This document shows positions 25,428-36,830 of a stretch of DNA of 64,000 nucleotides, in pieces (the stretch's first letter is position 1; every line of letters starts with the position of its first letter). The notes beneath the pieces are model-generated. The model was given only the letters and a program-made list of their open reading frames with translations. It did not search any database and was not told the DNA's origin. This DNA comes from Orientallactaga sibirica (taxonomy: Eukaryota > Chordata > Mammalia > Rodentia > Dipodidae), in assembly GCA_036365145.1 (NCBI GenBank), contig JAEOAD010000034.1, positions 16,893,501 through 16,957,500 of the forward strand, in the 5' to 3' direction. Made by a program: the position numbers and the translations under genes.

Positions 25428-25694
25428 TATTATTACTATTTATTATTAAGTGAGTCAGAAAGATAGAGAGTGACAGAGACAGAAAGGAAGAGGCAGAGAG
25501 AGAGAATGGGCACAGCAGCAGCCTCTCAGCTGCTGTGAATGAACTCCAGATGTGTACACCCCCTTGTGGACAAGTGTGGCATTGCACCCTTGTGTCACTT
25601 TTTACGTCCAGCTAAATGTGGGACCTGGAGATGAAACGGGCATTCTTAGGCTTGGTAGGCAGGTACCTTAACCACTAAGCCATTTCTCCAGCCC
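25428..25694 (-). mobile_element. tRNA-derived B2-superfamily SINE
   Basis: GA-rich segment at 25455-25505, GCAGCCTCTCAGCTGCTGTG, CCCTTGTGGACAAGTGTGGC, and the inverted head ending TAACCACTAAGCCATTTCTC then CAGCCC. Its sequence is close to the copy at 6964-7246, indicating the same subfamily. It splits the antisense L1 5' fragment; flanking TTCTATG-CATTA sequences look like an eroded target-site duplication. Confidence 0.92.
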
Positions 25695-26352
25695 TTTTCT
25701 ATGATTTCATTAGGCACATCCATTGTGTGACTGGGCAATATTGTTGGATGTACTTGCATTTGATTTTTCATGTTATTCCTTTTGTGCTGTGGTCTGCCCA
25801 TCACAGTGAAAGAATCTTGTTAAATTTAGGAAGAAGCTGTAGTTTACCTTGAAGTGTCTTCAGTGATTATTCCCCTTTATGTTTGCTTTGATTAGCCTGC
25901 TAATGTCACTAGGGCCTGCCTGCTCAGAGAGTGGGAGTCCATGAGCGTCTATTGAGTGTCTGAGGATCTGATGAAGAGGCTTGTTCTCCAGTGGTTTGGA
26001 GTATGGAAGGGTGTGGTCAGGTGGCTGGAGGGGCAGGTTGTGGGGGGCAATGGGACAAAGCAGACTGGTGTTGTGGCTGGGCTGCAGAAAGGGGAGAGTA
26101 TGGGAATGTATGGTAGTTCCATGATGCTCAGGGTTGAGGGGATGGGACAGTGGGTCCATTGGGACTATGTTGTGGGGAGTGGCTGGGACTGCAGGGTCCT
26201 TTGACAAGGCAGAGCAGGGACATGGGATTGCTACAAGTCAGGTGAAGTGCATGAGGAGGGGAAGGGGAGGGAGTGGTGAAGAATAGCTTTCGGCTTGGGT
26301 CCGGGTCACACATGGGGGGAGGGAGGGCTGGGTGGTGAGAGGGATGGCATTT

Positions 26353-26734
26353 GTGTTGGTAGTTCCCTCTCCCAGGGTGGGGTTCCTGTGCCCACGGGTG
26401 GGAGAGGGCAGAGGCAGCAATAGGGATGGAGCTGGCATGTGGGGGTTGGGGAGGCAGGGAAAGGGATGGAGCTTGTGTGTGCAGGTCCCACACCAGGGGT
26501 GGGGTGGTGGAAAGGGGGTAGTTCTTGAGTTGAGTTTCTGTACTGGGGGGTTGGGTAGCGGCAAGGGTGGAAGGGAGTTCATGAATGGCATTCCTGTGGC
26601 TAGAGATTGGGGGCAGGGTGGTAACAAGGGGGCAGAGTGAGTGGAGTTCCCATGTGCAGGGAGGGTGGGCGTGGCAAGGGGGACAGAGTGAGTGGAGTTC
26701 CTGAGGGTGGGGTGGCATGGTTGATGGAGCCTGC
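26353..26734 (-). repeat. GC-rich tandem repeat of ~51-57 bp in L1 5'UTR
   Basis: Plus-strand units begin at about 26475, 26528, 26584, 26641 and 26692 (steps of 53, 56, 57 and 51), with more degenerate units upstream. Each has GTGGAGTTCC-like sequence, a GGGTGGG core and GGCAAGGGGGA. The same unit forms the more regular array at 52757-53275. Tandem 5'UTR units act as promoters in some rodent L1 families; whether these did is inference. Confidence 0.8.
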
Positions 26735-26990
26735 TTGTGGAGCTCTGTTGGGCAGGGGAACCCTACTGTCCTGGCCTGGGTCTGTTTAGCTAGTGCAGGA
26801 GGATCCTGAGGCTGGGACCATGGCTAAGGCTGCTATTTGAGGGAATTGGGGAACTGGTGGGCTCTCTAAGAGTGTGGGAATAAGAGGATTCCCTACTTTG
26901 CTCCTCTGTGCCCTCCCACTGAGCCCTAATGAAACCTAAACGTCTTGTCTTTCCTTTTGCACCAGGTGAGGCATGTTTACACAGACACCA

Positions 26991-28199
26991 TCTTGACCGG
27001 AACCCATATACCTTTCTGAATCAAGCTTTCTATTGAAATATTGCTTTCTTAGAACCCATTCATTGAAAGTATAACTTAATTGTGAAGATGGAACATTTAC
27101 CATCTTTCCAGTATGCAAAATGTATGATATAGGTACTGTGTTTCTGTTAATATTATTCTTTCCAGCGTCCTATTCCAACCAAGCCAGGCAGTATTCACAA
27201 CCAATATTATGCTCAATAGCTACTCTCTTTTTGAAACATTAATGACTCCTGGCTCTTTACATATCTTGCCCAGTGATTTTATCAGCTGATTTTATAATAA
27301 TAATTGTATGTGATTCCATATTTCCTACAAGATGCCAGGACAGTGGTTGTCAAATTTAAATATATCAGGATCACATAGGTAAGTTATTGAAACAGATTCC
27401 TATGTTATCTCCCATGCATATCCATACATACATTCTGTTAGGTCAGTAGTGAGGACAAAGTGTTTGTACAAGGAATGCATTCTGAGTGGATGCCAAGATT
27501 ATTCTTTAGTTGTCCATACGTTAATAATCCAATCTTGTCTAGACTTCAAATGTTTGGTAAGGGAGGGTCCATGGGTTTGGATGAGATTGGGGAACTAACC
27601 AAGGACACACTTAGTGTTGTGAGCTATAGAATTCTCTATGTTAAGGATATGGCCTATGCATTTCAGACACTTTTTGAAAGATCCTTATTCTTTACCCCCT
27701 GAATGCCAGTTTCAACCCTTGCTTCCTCACGACAGTTGTTATAATCTCACTATGCTTTGCAAATGTTACTATATCCCCAAACTGAAAAACATTACATTAG
27801 AGAATATAAAGATACCTGATTATTTTTGTTACCAAATAGCATTTATTCAAAGAATAATATAAACAAAAATTAACATCCAATTAAAATAAGAGAATATTTT
27901 TAAAGCATTCACCCATTTTATATTCATTTCAACACAGGGCTAGGCCACAGCCTGGGTGGATTCACAGTGTTATTCTCACGTAAGCTGAATGCTGGATCTG
28001 AAGTTTTCTAGTATTATGATTAATGTTATAGTATAGAAAATATAGTATAGTATAGCATACGAACTATGCTAAGTACACTTATGTGGTCTTACTAAAAAGT
28101 AGGGATAGTCTGCTTTTCTGGGTCAACCCAAGATACTTCCTGGACATTTTATTATCAGTGGCAGAGATATCAGAAGGCATCAGGGAACATGCACAAAGC
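26991..28199. other. Unannotated stretch
   Basis: No gene or clear repeat. A short TATAG-rich patch (28030-28070) is the only low-complexity sequence. Frames of 74-80 codons at 27460-27862 show no recognisable product. Confidence 0.45.
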
Positions 28200-28345
28200 A
28201 CTCAGAATCATGGCTCAGGTCTATAATCCTCACTTATGGGTAGAGGTCAAGAGGATAAGAATCTCAAGGTCATCCTTAGCTACACAGTGATTTCAAGAAC
28301 CAGCCATGACTACATAAGGCATTTCCTCATAATAAATATTAAACA
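28200..28345 (+). repeat. B1-like SINE, diverged
   Basis: ATCATGGCTCAGGTCTATAA, CTCACTTATGGGTAGAGGTC, AAGGTCATCCTTAGCTACAC and a trailing A-rich end follow the B1 order with about a quarter of positions changed. Confidence 0.65.
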
Positions 28346-30144
28346 ATAAAATAAAAAAAAATGCATCTTGAGCATGAAAATGAGCACAGCAACTCAAAAC
28401 ACAGTCGTCCTGTCAACTTGCAAACAGAGCCCTGCAATATGACAGATTATTGTTTATGTACTCTGAGGAAGAAAAACAGGTAGGAAAAGGAATTGAAAAA
28501 TTTCCCTTCTTTGCTCCCTCTTCTCCTATGCTTTGCATAGAGCAAGTATTTTGTTTGTTGCATCAATAATTTAATGATCAAACACCGATAAATGAAAGCT
28601 ATGAAGAAAGCTGAGCACTTTACAAGTGGTACTCAAACTGAACATCAACTATTTCTATCATCATACTGTAGGATTTTTCAGGCCCATATCACATCTAATT
28701 GAAGTCTGATTCCTGAGACCATGATCCCAGACCAATTTCCAACTAATGAGCCAGTACAGAGGTGTACTGCTCATGACGCAGATAAGCTGAGGGTGTCCAG
28801 AATCCTACCTGGAAGCTCTGTGTATACATGTTTTCAGTAAAGTAAGTGTTCCTTTGAAAATGTGCTGTTCTGCTTAAGCACACAAAGATTAAATACAGAT
28901 GTCCATAAATTCTTCTTAAACCATTGTGTACCATGCTTTGTGTTAACTATTTTCCAGTTCATTTTTAAACGCACATAATAAGGTTAGTAGCAATGCCTAT
29001 ATTTTAACAACTCAAAGAAGTAATGGGACTTTCCAAGATTAGATAATCAGCACAAAAAAAAAAAAAAAAAGATCTGGGCTTAAGATTTCTTATTCCATAA
29101 TATTGTTTCACCCACCATAGAATTCTCTGCGATCAATTTCAATGAGCAATACATATTTCCCAACATGACTGCATTTTCTCCACTCACAAAATATGTTACT
29201 GGGTCATTTCTTGTTTTCTATCTTGCTATAAGCTCTGTTTCCTCAATCTTGACCTTACAGCTCACTTTGAAAATTTCTAGACAATACAAGTATATTCTTA
29301 CAGCTACAGTTACAGTGTTGCAGTTGTTTCTTGATGGGGAAAACATCCAACTAGAAGCAGCTTGCGTTTTATTTCATGCTTAGGAAGCATCATCCTGGAG
29401 GAAGAAGCTGGCTTACTCTATCATACATCCATAGCAGAGACAAAGCTGCCAGCATCAGCAAACACAAACAGCTAGAGCTCAAGATTCACCCCCAGTGACA
29501 TACCTCTTTCAGCAGAGGTCATCAGTATGGATCTGAATCTTCTTCAAAAATACAACTAGGGATACAGATTTATATTCAAATAACCATAGGCTATCAGTGC
29601 CTTTAAATGCATCAAAGGGCATATAATTTAAGACATTACTGTCCAGGAAAGTTCAGAATATGACTCACAAGTATTAAAAAAAAAAAAAAAAAAGCTAAGA
29701 CTTACCTAGTGAGTCATTATCACAAGACAACAGTGAGATTTTACATGAAAGAGCTTAGATAACTCTCAGGATAAGCCTATAAAGTAGGCATTGTTAACCT
29801 CTCTACAAACAAGGATAGTGACTTTCTGTGTTGTGGCACCATGTACCATTTATACACTATTGGTCAGGGTGGGTGATTCAATTGCTTGGTCAAAGTCAGA
29901 GCTAAAAGGAAAAGCTAAGTTTTTAGATGCCAACTATCCCCCATTATTCCCCAGGAGGATAAGGCAAGTTACTAACTTGTGTCTTCCATTTTCCTAGGGA
30001 AGTGTGTGTATTATATGAGTAGGCTGGGGGGTTTCATGCTCTTGCTTGGGGTTATGCGTGCACTTATGTTTGTGTACAATTGGATATTAAGGAACAATTT
30101 TCGGTGTTGATCCTAGAGAATGCCATCTGTGTATATATATATTT
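28346..30144. other. Unannotated stretch with possible MIR relics
   Basis: A runs occur at 29053-29070 and 29676-29693. Two segments (29000-29050 and 29765-29920) carry words of an antisense MIR but are too eroded for a firm call. No gene is seen. Confidence 0.4.
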
Positions 30145-30292
30145 TTTATAGTATCTTTACTACTCAGTGCTGGATTGCTGGATTACAAGTGTGTGCCACC
30201 ACATCTGGCATTTTGATATGTTCTTGGAATTGAACTCTGGCTCTCATGCTTTCATGGAAAGTTCTTTACCAGCTGAAATATCTTACCAAATC
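30145..30292 (-). repeat. B4/RSINE1-like composite SINE
   Basis: Inverted B1-type end (AGTGCTGGATTGCTGGATTA, TGTGCCACCACATCTGGC) joins GGAATTGAACTCTGGCTCTC and TTCTTTACCAGCTGAA, the order of rodent B4 elements, which fuse an ID-like and a B1-like part. Confidence 0.75.
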
Positions 30293-30529
30293 TATAAATA
30301 TATCTTAAAATTACATGAATGACAAAGTATTTTAACCCTGACTGCTAAGGAAAAGGTGCTTATATGATGTGCTTAAATGTGACTGAAACAATTTTAGTTT
30401 TCAAAAAGTGTTTTAGAGGATTTTTTTGCCCAATCTTAAGTAAGGAGACTGAGTCTTAGATATAAGCATATATATTAAAAAATTGCTTTCTTGCTATTTT
30501 ATTGCAAACTAATGGCTGCAGAGATTTGG

Positions 30530-31330
30530 ATGTTCAGTGAAGATGCTGTGGAAGCAATGTACTTAAAAGATGAGCCATGTTTCTCTCAGTACCCAGGTAC
30601 TGTTTGGTTCCCCTGCTGCTTGCTTAGGGCTGCCTGGACAGTGCAAGTTGCTGTGGAAGCAGGTCCCTTGCTCAGCCTTTCTGACTGAAGGGTCCCCAAC
30701 TCATGGATACCCTGTTGCACAGGGTGCATGCATGGAGTGAGTAAGCCAGATCTCCCTGTTTCCCCCACTAATGCCAGTTCTCTGGTCCCAGAGGGTATGT
30801 GTCACAGAGTGAGCTGTCTAGAGCTCCCAGTTCCTTCCCCACCTCCCAGTTCCCTGCTCTTGGCATCTCTGCTGCTGGCTAAAAGATGCGTGGACCCTTA
30901 AAGTGTGCTGCACAAGCAGGCCCCTGGCTCTGCCTTCATGATTGAATGACCCCTGGGTCCCCAACTGCCTGCTCTGGAGATTCCCTGCTCTGGAGAATGC
31001 CCGCTTCAAATGAGTAGGACAGAGCTCCAAGTTCCTTCCCCATTGCCCACTTATTGGGTCCCAGTAAACCTGGTGCTGCCATGGGGCAGCCAGGTCCCTG
31101 CATGTGGACTGGGGAAGAAGGCCTTTGGCTCAGGTTTCCTGATTGGCCCCTGGGTACCTCAATCCATATTCCCTTGAGCCAGAGGGAGCATGGGCCACTG
31201 TAGGAGCTGGACTATCGCCCCTGAATCTCCAGCCCCTGATCCCTCTGTGCTGAAGAGTACATGCAAATAGAGTGAGTAGGCCAGAGCTCACAGTTCCCCA
31301 CTTCCCTGTAGCCCAAGTATCTTTGATGCA
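30530..31330 (+). mobile_element. LINE-1 5'UTR with GAGTAGG-anchored cassettes
   Basis: A GC-richer ~800-bp segment precedes the ORF1 region of the sense L1. Related cassettes recur: anchors at 30739, 30811, 31012 and 31274 (GAGTRAG/GAGTAGG followed by CCAG or ACAG, then an AGCTCCCAGTTCC-like block), and CCTGGCTCTGCC/CTTTGGCTCAGG blocks at about 30923 and 31121. The last anchor, GAGTAGGCCAG, is identical to one in the L1 5'UTR at 47084. The 5' boundary is approximate. Confidence 0.65.
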
Positions 31331-32720
31331 CTATCAATTTCCACAATCTACATATCTGTGGTGATAACCCCATCCTACACCAATCCATTTCACATTACAA
31401 ACAAAACACCCATTGAAGATGCTACAAAACAAATAATGTTTCTTCCTCAATAGAATAAAATGTTTCCCCAAGATTAATAGATTACAATGCAAAAAAAAAA
31501 AAAAAAAAAATGTCAGAAAACAGAGATCTCCACCAGCAAGGATACCATGTCCCATAATGGAAGCCTGCAATGAAATCATAGAAAAAATAAAGAGAATTTG
31601 AATCCCAAAATGAAAACACAATAACCAATGTGAAACTGATTGAGAGAATTGCTGAACTGAAGCAAGCCATCAAACACCAAAAAATTGCATAAATGAAACT
31701 GAGCAGAATTGTCTTTTAGATCTCTCAGCTTTTAACACTAGGTTTAGCTTAATTGAAGAAAACCTTAGATGCCTCAAAAGAGTTATAAATGAATTGAAGG
31801 TGAGAAAATAAATGGAAGATCTCAATAAACAGTTAATTAACCTTAATGAAGTCATGCTCAAATGCAAGAATGATTTCCAGGAAGCATCAAGAAAATGAGT
31901 ATTCTAACTGAAATTGTACCTCAAACAAGAGATTGACATGATTCAATATAACACAACAGAAAACACAAATTAAATAGAGCTTTTTTTTTAAAAAAAAAAA
32001 AAAAAAACTCTCTAGAACCTCTCACTAACAGAGTTAATCATGTGTGAGACATAACATATGAGCTGAAAGACAAGGCAGAAGAAATTGACTGGGAGGCCAA
32101 AGACTCTGCTAAGTTCAGAAAATCATGTGAACAGAATGGAGGGGAAATGTGGGATGTCCTAAAACAAGCAAACATCAGGATCATTGCTATACTAGAAGGA
32201 GAGCAAGTCAGGACAGAGGCATAGAAAACATATTCAACAAAATTACTGTAGAACATTTTTCTGAATCTCTCAAAAGAGAGGCCCATCCAGATATAAGAAG
32301 CTCACAAAACACCAAACAGACAGGAACAAAGAAGAAACTCTCCAAGGCACATCATAGTTAAAACAATGAAAACAAAAAGAGAGTGTGAAAAGCAACAAGA
32401 GAAAGACAACTCAATACAAAGGAAATTCCATCATAATTACCTCAGATTTTTCAGTAGAAACCCTGAAAGCTAGAAGGGCTTGGAATGGAACACTTCAAAG
32501 TCTAAAAAACTATGTCTTCCAACCCAAGCTAATGTACCCAGAAAAACATATCCCTCATAATAGAAGGTGAAAAGAAAACTTTCCATGAAAAATGTGTATT
32601 GTATGATTATAGGATTACAAAGCCAAACCTACAAAGAATACTTCAGGGAATATTCCATACAGAGGAGTCAAACAACCAATCTCAAGAGCCTACAAGAAGA
32701 AGTTCACAATAACCAAACTA
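31331..32720 (+). pseudogene. LINE-1 ORF1 relic
   Basis: ORF1 encodes the L1 RNA-binding chaperone, which has a coiled coil, an RRM and a C-terminal domain. Fragments are recognisable in several frames: GIENIFNKITVEHF (from about 32218), and near 32430-32560 SDFSVETLKARRAWNGTLQS followed by QPKLMYPEK, which correspond to the conserved RRM/C-terminal region. Stops, A19 at 31492-31510 and a T9/A20 run (31982-32008) break it, so it is non-functional. Confidence 0.85.
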
Positions 32721-33494
32721 GACCAGGCTCAACATAGTACAAAACATAAGAAAGCACCAAACTCCATAACACACACCATCATAGTAGGGATTAAATAAAC
32801 TCAGATATTAATAGTCTTAACTCAGCCACCAAAAGACACAAGTTAACAGGGTGTATCAAAAAATTGACCCTTCTATCTGATGTTTTCAGGAAACTCACAT
32901 CACCACTTATGACAGATACCTCCTCAGGGTGAAAGGATGGAAAATGATATTCCAAGCAAATGGAAATAAGAAACAAGTAAATGTTGCTATATGAATATCT
33001 GATAAAATAGACTTCAAACCAAAAGTAATCAAAAAAAAAAAAAAAAAGGACAAAGAAAGGTCTTTTAACTCATCAAAGGAATTATCCAAAATGAGGACAT
33101 TACAATAATAAATCTGTATGCACCAAATACAGTTTTTAAAACAAAACCCACTTGAAAAACAAAACAGAAACAAATACCAACACCATCATAGTCGGATACA
33201 TCAATACTCCACTATCATCAATAAACAGATCATCAAAGCAGAAAATCATCAGGGAAATAATAGAGCTCAACAATACTACAGATCAACTATACTTGACAGA
33301 AATCTAAGGAACTTTCCACCCCAATTCTACAGAAAACACATTCTTCTCACCACAGAATCTTCTCCAAAATAGACAAATATTAGTCCATAAAATATGCCTT
33401 CCTACATCATATCAAATCACAATGCTTTAAACCAGAAATCAACAAGAAGAGATACATCAAGAACTCTACCAGCTCCTGGAGACTGCACAACACA

Positions 33495-33495
<1 letters not shown>

Positions 33496-33539
<44 letters not shown>

Positions 33540-33674
33540 AGGTAGGGTTTCACTCTAGTCCAGGCTGACCTGGAATTCACTATGTAGTCTCAGGCTGGCC
33601 TTGAACTCTTGGCAATCCTCCCACCTCTGCCTCCCAAGTTCTGGGATTAAAGGCATGCACCACCACACCTACTT
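33496..33674 (-). mobile_element. B1 SINE with 42-base tail and target-site duplication
   Basis: T42 at 33497-33538 is followed by the inverted B1 (GGGTTTCACTCTAGTCCAGG, TCACTATGTAGTCTCAGGCT, GGGATTAAAGGCATGCACCA). ACAACACAC flanks it at 33487-33495 and 33675-33683. The close match to B1, long pure tail and exact duplication mark a recent insertion. Confidence 0.96.
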
Positions 33675-34060
33675 ACAACACACTTTTAAACTATGAATAC
33701 ATTGTGGAAGAAATCAAAAAAGAATTATAAAATTCCTGGAATTGAATGATAATGATAACACAACTTACCTGAATGTATGGGACATAATGAAGGCAGTCCA
33801 AAGGGGAAAATTCATAGTGCTAAATGCCTTCATAACAAAGAGAGAGATACCAACTTAATAACTGTCCATCTAAAGGCACTGGAAAAACAAGAAGAATCTA
33901 ACCCTAAGAGCCCAGATGGAAATAAATAATCACTATCAGAGCAGAAATTAATGAATTGGAAACAAAGAAAACAATTTAAAAATTGATGAAATGAAGAGAT
34001 GGTTCTTTGAAAAAGTAAACAAGATTGATAAACTCTTGGCCAATTTCATCAAGCAAAAAT

Positions 34061-34070
<10 letters not shown>

Positions 34071-34108
<38 letters not shown>
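34071..34108. repeat. (GA)n microsatellite
   Basis: About 19 pure GA units lie inside the L1 ORF2 relic, grown from a naturally purine-rich site (AGAGAGAAGAG). Confidence 0.96.
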
Positions 34109-34111
<3 letters not shown>

Positions 34112-34410
34112 CTCAAAATAACAAAATTCGAAATGAAAAAGAAGAGGCCACAACAGACATCAAGGAAATTGGAAGAATCATAATGGCATATTCTAAAACC
34201 TCTACTCCACAGAATTGGATAATCTGGAAGAAATGGATGAATTTTTAGCCATATACCACCTACCAAAACAAAACTCAGAGCAGATTAACCCCTAAACAAA
34301 CCTATAACATCCATAGAGGTTAAAAAATAAGCAAAAATCTCTAAAAAAGAAAAGTCTGGGACTGGATGGCTTCTCACCTGAATTCTATCAAACCTTTATT
34401 GAAGAAATGA

Positions 34411-34441
<31 letters not shown>

Positions 34442-34822
34442 CAAAATGTTTCACTTAATTGGAGCACAGGAAATCCTCCCCAACTCTGTTTATGAACTCA
34501 CAGCATCATAATATCAAAACTAAACAGAGATATAACAAGAAAAGAAAACTATAGGTCTATATACCTGATGAATTTAAATGCAAAGATACTGAACAAAATC
34601 TTCACAAACTGAATTTCAGAACATATCAAAATTATTATCCACCTTGATCAAGTAGGCTTAATCCCAGTGATGCAGGAATGGCTCAATATATGGAAAGCAG
34701 TCAATGTAATGACCCACATAAATAAACTTCATCATAAGACCCACATGAGCATGTCAATTGATGCCAAGAAGGTCTTTGACAAAATACAGCACCACTTCAT
34801 GATCAAAATACTAGAGAGTAGG

Positions 34823-35490
34823 CATGGAATGTTTATCTCATTGGAAGAAATAAAAATTGCTAACACACAGTTAAGAAAATGTTCAACTTCCCTAACCATT
34901 AGGAAAATGCAAATTAAAACAATCATGAGATTCCACCTTATTCCAGTAAGGATGGAAAACATTAAAAAAAAACAAAAAAAAATGTTGATAAGGATGTGGG
35001 AAAAGAGGAAACCTCATCCACTGTTGGTGGGCATGCAAACATACAACCACTATGGAAATCAATATGGTGATTCCTGGGAACACACAGAGCTATAAACAGG
35101 CCTAGTAAGGGAATAACTGAGTCAGTTATTATTCCCTTACTGGGTATTTTTCCTAAATGCCCCATGCTTCACTACAGAGCTATTTGCTCAACTGTGTTTA
35201 TAGCTGCTCAATTATTATAGCTAAAAACTGGAATCAACCAGGGTTCCCATCATTAGATGAATGGATAACAAAGTTGTGGTACATTTACACAAAGGGATTC
35301 TATTCAACAGCAAGGAAAAACAATCCAATGCAATTTGTAGAAAATGGGCAGACTTGGAACAGATCATACACAGCAAACTCACACAGTCTTAGAAATTCAA
35401 ATGCCACATGGTCTCAATTATCCGCGGTTCTTAATGTAGACCAGCTTGATTTGTTGACATACCTGATAGATAACTCAAGGCCCAGAAAAT
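34823..35490 (+). pseudogene. LINE-1 ORF2 C-terminal domain relic
   Basis: The 142-codon frame from 34667 crosses the deletion joint in frame and continues as NTQLRKCSTSLTIRKMQIKT, part of the ORF2 C-terminal region. A second piece follows at 35157-35492 (IIAKNWNQPGF, LDEWITKLWYIYTKGFYS). The piece between is disturbed by an inverted duplication at 35104-35141. Confidence 0.85.
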
Positions 35491-35667
35491 AGGGATGGAA
35501 GGGTTTGGGGGGAGGGGGGGCAACCACAAAATTAAATCCAAATGAACTGGTACCATAGAAACTTTATCCTTGGAGAGATACTAAAAGATATAAACCTCAG
35601 CAGGAGTAAGTGGGGAAGACCTGAAAACCAGGGCCCAGAGATGGTGGGATGAAGCCTAAGCTCATAA

Positions 35668-35718
<51 letters not shown>

Positions 35719-36830
35719 AATTATCTCTGGCCTATAACTCCAAGCACCAGAAATCAGTTGCTACCCACATGAGCTTTTGATCAGAGAGACATATGAGGTC
35801 CCCACAACAAGACAGGTTTCTGTCAAAGCCCTTGATTACCCACCTGAGGCAAAAGTTAAGACTCTATTGCTGAAGACACCATATGCTACCTAAATGGAAC
35901 ATGGAAAGACCTGGAATCTGGAAAAGAGTCAGTCTCCAGACAGTTAGCCTGTCTAATGCTGGAAGGCACTACATGAGCTACTGGGGGAAAGTGGCCAACC
36001 ATGGTCTGAGCAATCAGAGGTCTAAGCTTCTCAGAAGCAAACACCCTGAGAGGATATACATGCCAGTGCAACAGTGGCACTCAGTCTTGTTGGGTAATCA
36101 ATAGCTTGCTGATTGGCTGAAAGATCCACTTAGTGTAAAATCCCATATTTGGAATTAGTAAGAGACCAGAATCCTATGGAGACAAAGATGATGCTCTCCA
36201 ATGTCAAGCTTTCTCCAGTCTTTGCCTAAAAGAGGGGTTACAGACATCAAATTCTCCCTCAACTAATAATGCTTATCCCATTTAAACTATGGTGACTTCA
36301 CTTTCCATTGGAGAATCTGTTCTTCTTTTTCAAGAAGTAGCAAGACCAAAGATGATAAACTATCCCTCACACTTCAGCCAAGTCACAGCTGAAACCACTG
36401 AGGAATTGGGGAGACCAGAAAGAGTGCTGCTTCCATCGTGAACCTGATAATCAGTGCTAGGGTAAAGGAGACAGACCTGAGGCTACTCAACACTTAGCAG
36501 TGCAGCAGTGCAGAGAATCCAAAGAGTTCACTACTGAAGTAGACTGAAAACTGACCCACCATTGCTCAGGGAATTTTGTGGAACAGGGACTGGAAATATT
36601 GTAAGAGCCACAGATTGAGACATCATTCCCAGAGGTATTCCCTTCCACCCAAAATAACTGACTGCTGCTCCCTTAGCACATAACCCACAAGCCCATACGG
36701 AATACCTGCAACCCTACTGAGGAGGGTCCCCAGTGGAATGGTAAAGAGGGTCTGAACTCATGATGTATCCATACAAAATATGTTGTTAATAATAATAACA
36801 AACAGAGAAAATTTTAAAAAGATGAAATGC
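35491..36830 (+). mobile_element. LINE-1 3'UTR of the near-full-length sense copy
   Basis: It opens with a G-rich tract (35496-35520), then a (AAAT)n microsatellite and the ~1 kb 3'UTR body shared with other copies (GATCAGAGAGACATATGAGG, ACAAGACAGGTTTCTGTCAA, CACTACTGAAGTAGACTGAA, CCTACTGAGGAGGGTCCCCA). It ends in ATAATAATAAC and an A-rich tail. Confidence 0.9.
35667..35720. repeat. (AAAT)n microsatellite
   Basis: About 13 AAAT units lie in the L1 3'UTR. The homologous position in the 10607-12056 copy carries a CT-rich tract instead, so this site expands in different ways in different copies. Confidence 0.97.

Larger units (their letters stand above)
25336..26990 (-). mobile_element. LINE-1 5' end (5'UTR plus start of ORF1), 3' part missing
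   Basis: On the minus strand, 25430-25340 reads CAGAATCCCAAAATGAAGAC, matching the ORF1 leader of the sense L1 at 31598-31618. The part just upstream (AATCACTGAAGACACTTCAA, 25870-25850) matches 31411-31430. Upstream of that lies GC-rich sequence with tandem ~51-57 bp units, and then a non-repeated GC-rich segment to about 26990. This is therefore an L1 5'UTR. The element stops shortly after ORF1 begins. The 196-codon proline-rich antisense frame is a translation of the repeated 5'UTR, not a gene. Confidence 0.7.
32721..34822 (+). pseudogene. LINE-1 ORF2 relic: endonuclease and N-terminal RT
   Basis: ORF2 provides the nicking endonuclease and reverse transcriptase. Endonuclease-region landmarks include ACAATAATAAATCTGTATGC (33103-33122, reading ITIINLYAP-like) and ACAGAAAACACATTCTTCTC near 33330-33350. 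The linker (33900-34030) matches other copies. RT is seen at 34640-34820, including SMSIDAKKVFDKIQHHFM, the region holding the first catalytic aspartate. A B1, a (GA)n tract and a T28 run interrupt it. At about 34822 it jumps to the ORF2 C-terminus, so the FADD active-site motif is deleted. Confidence 0.85.

Noticed and set aside
26128..26718. 196-codon proline-rich open frame on the minus strand
   Set aside because: It translates the GC-rich tandem units of an L1 5'UTR. Overlapping frames on both strands are also open, which is typical of repeats and not of genes.
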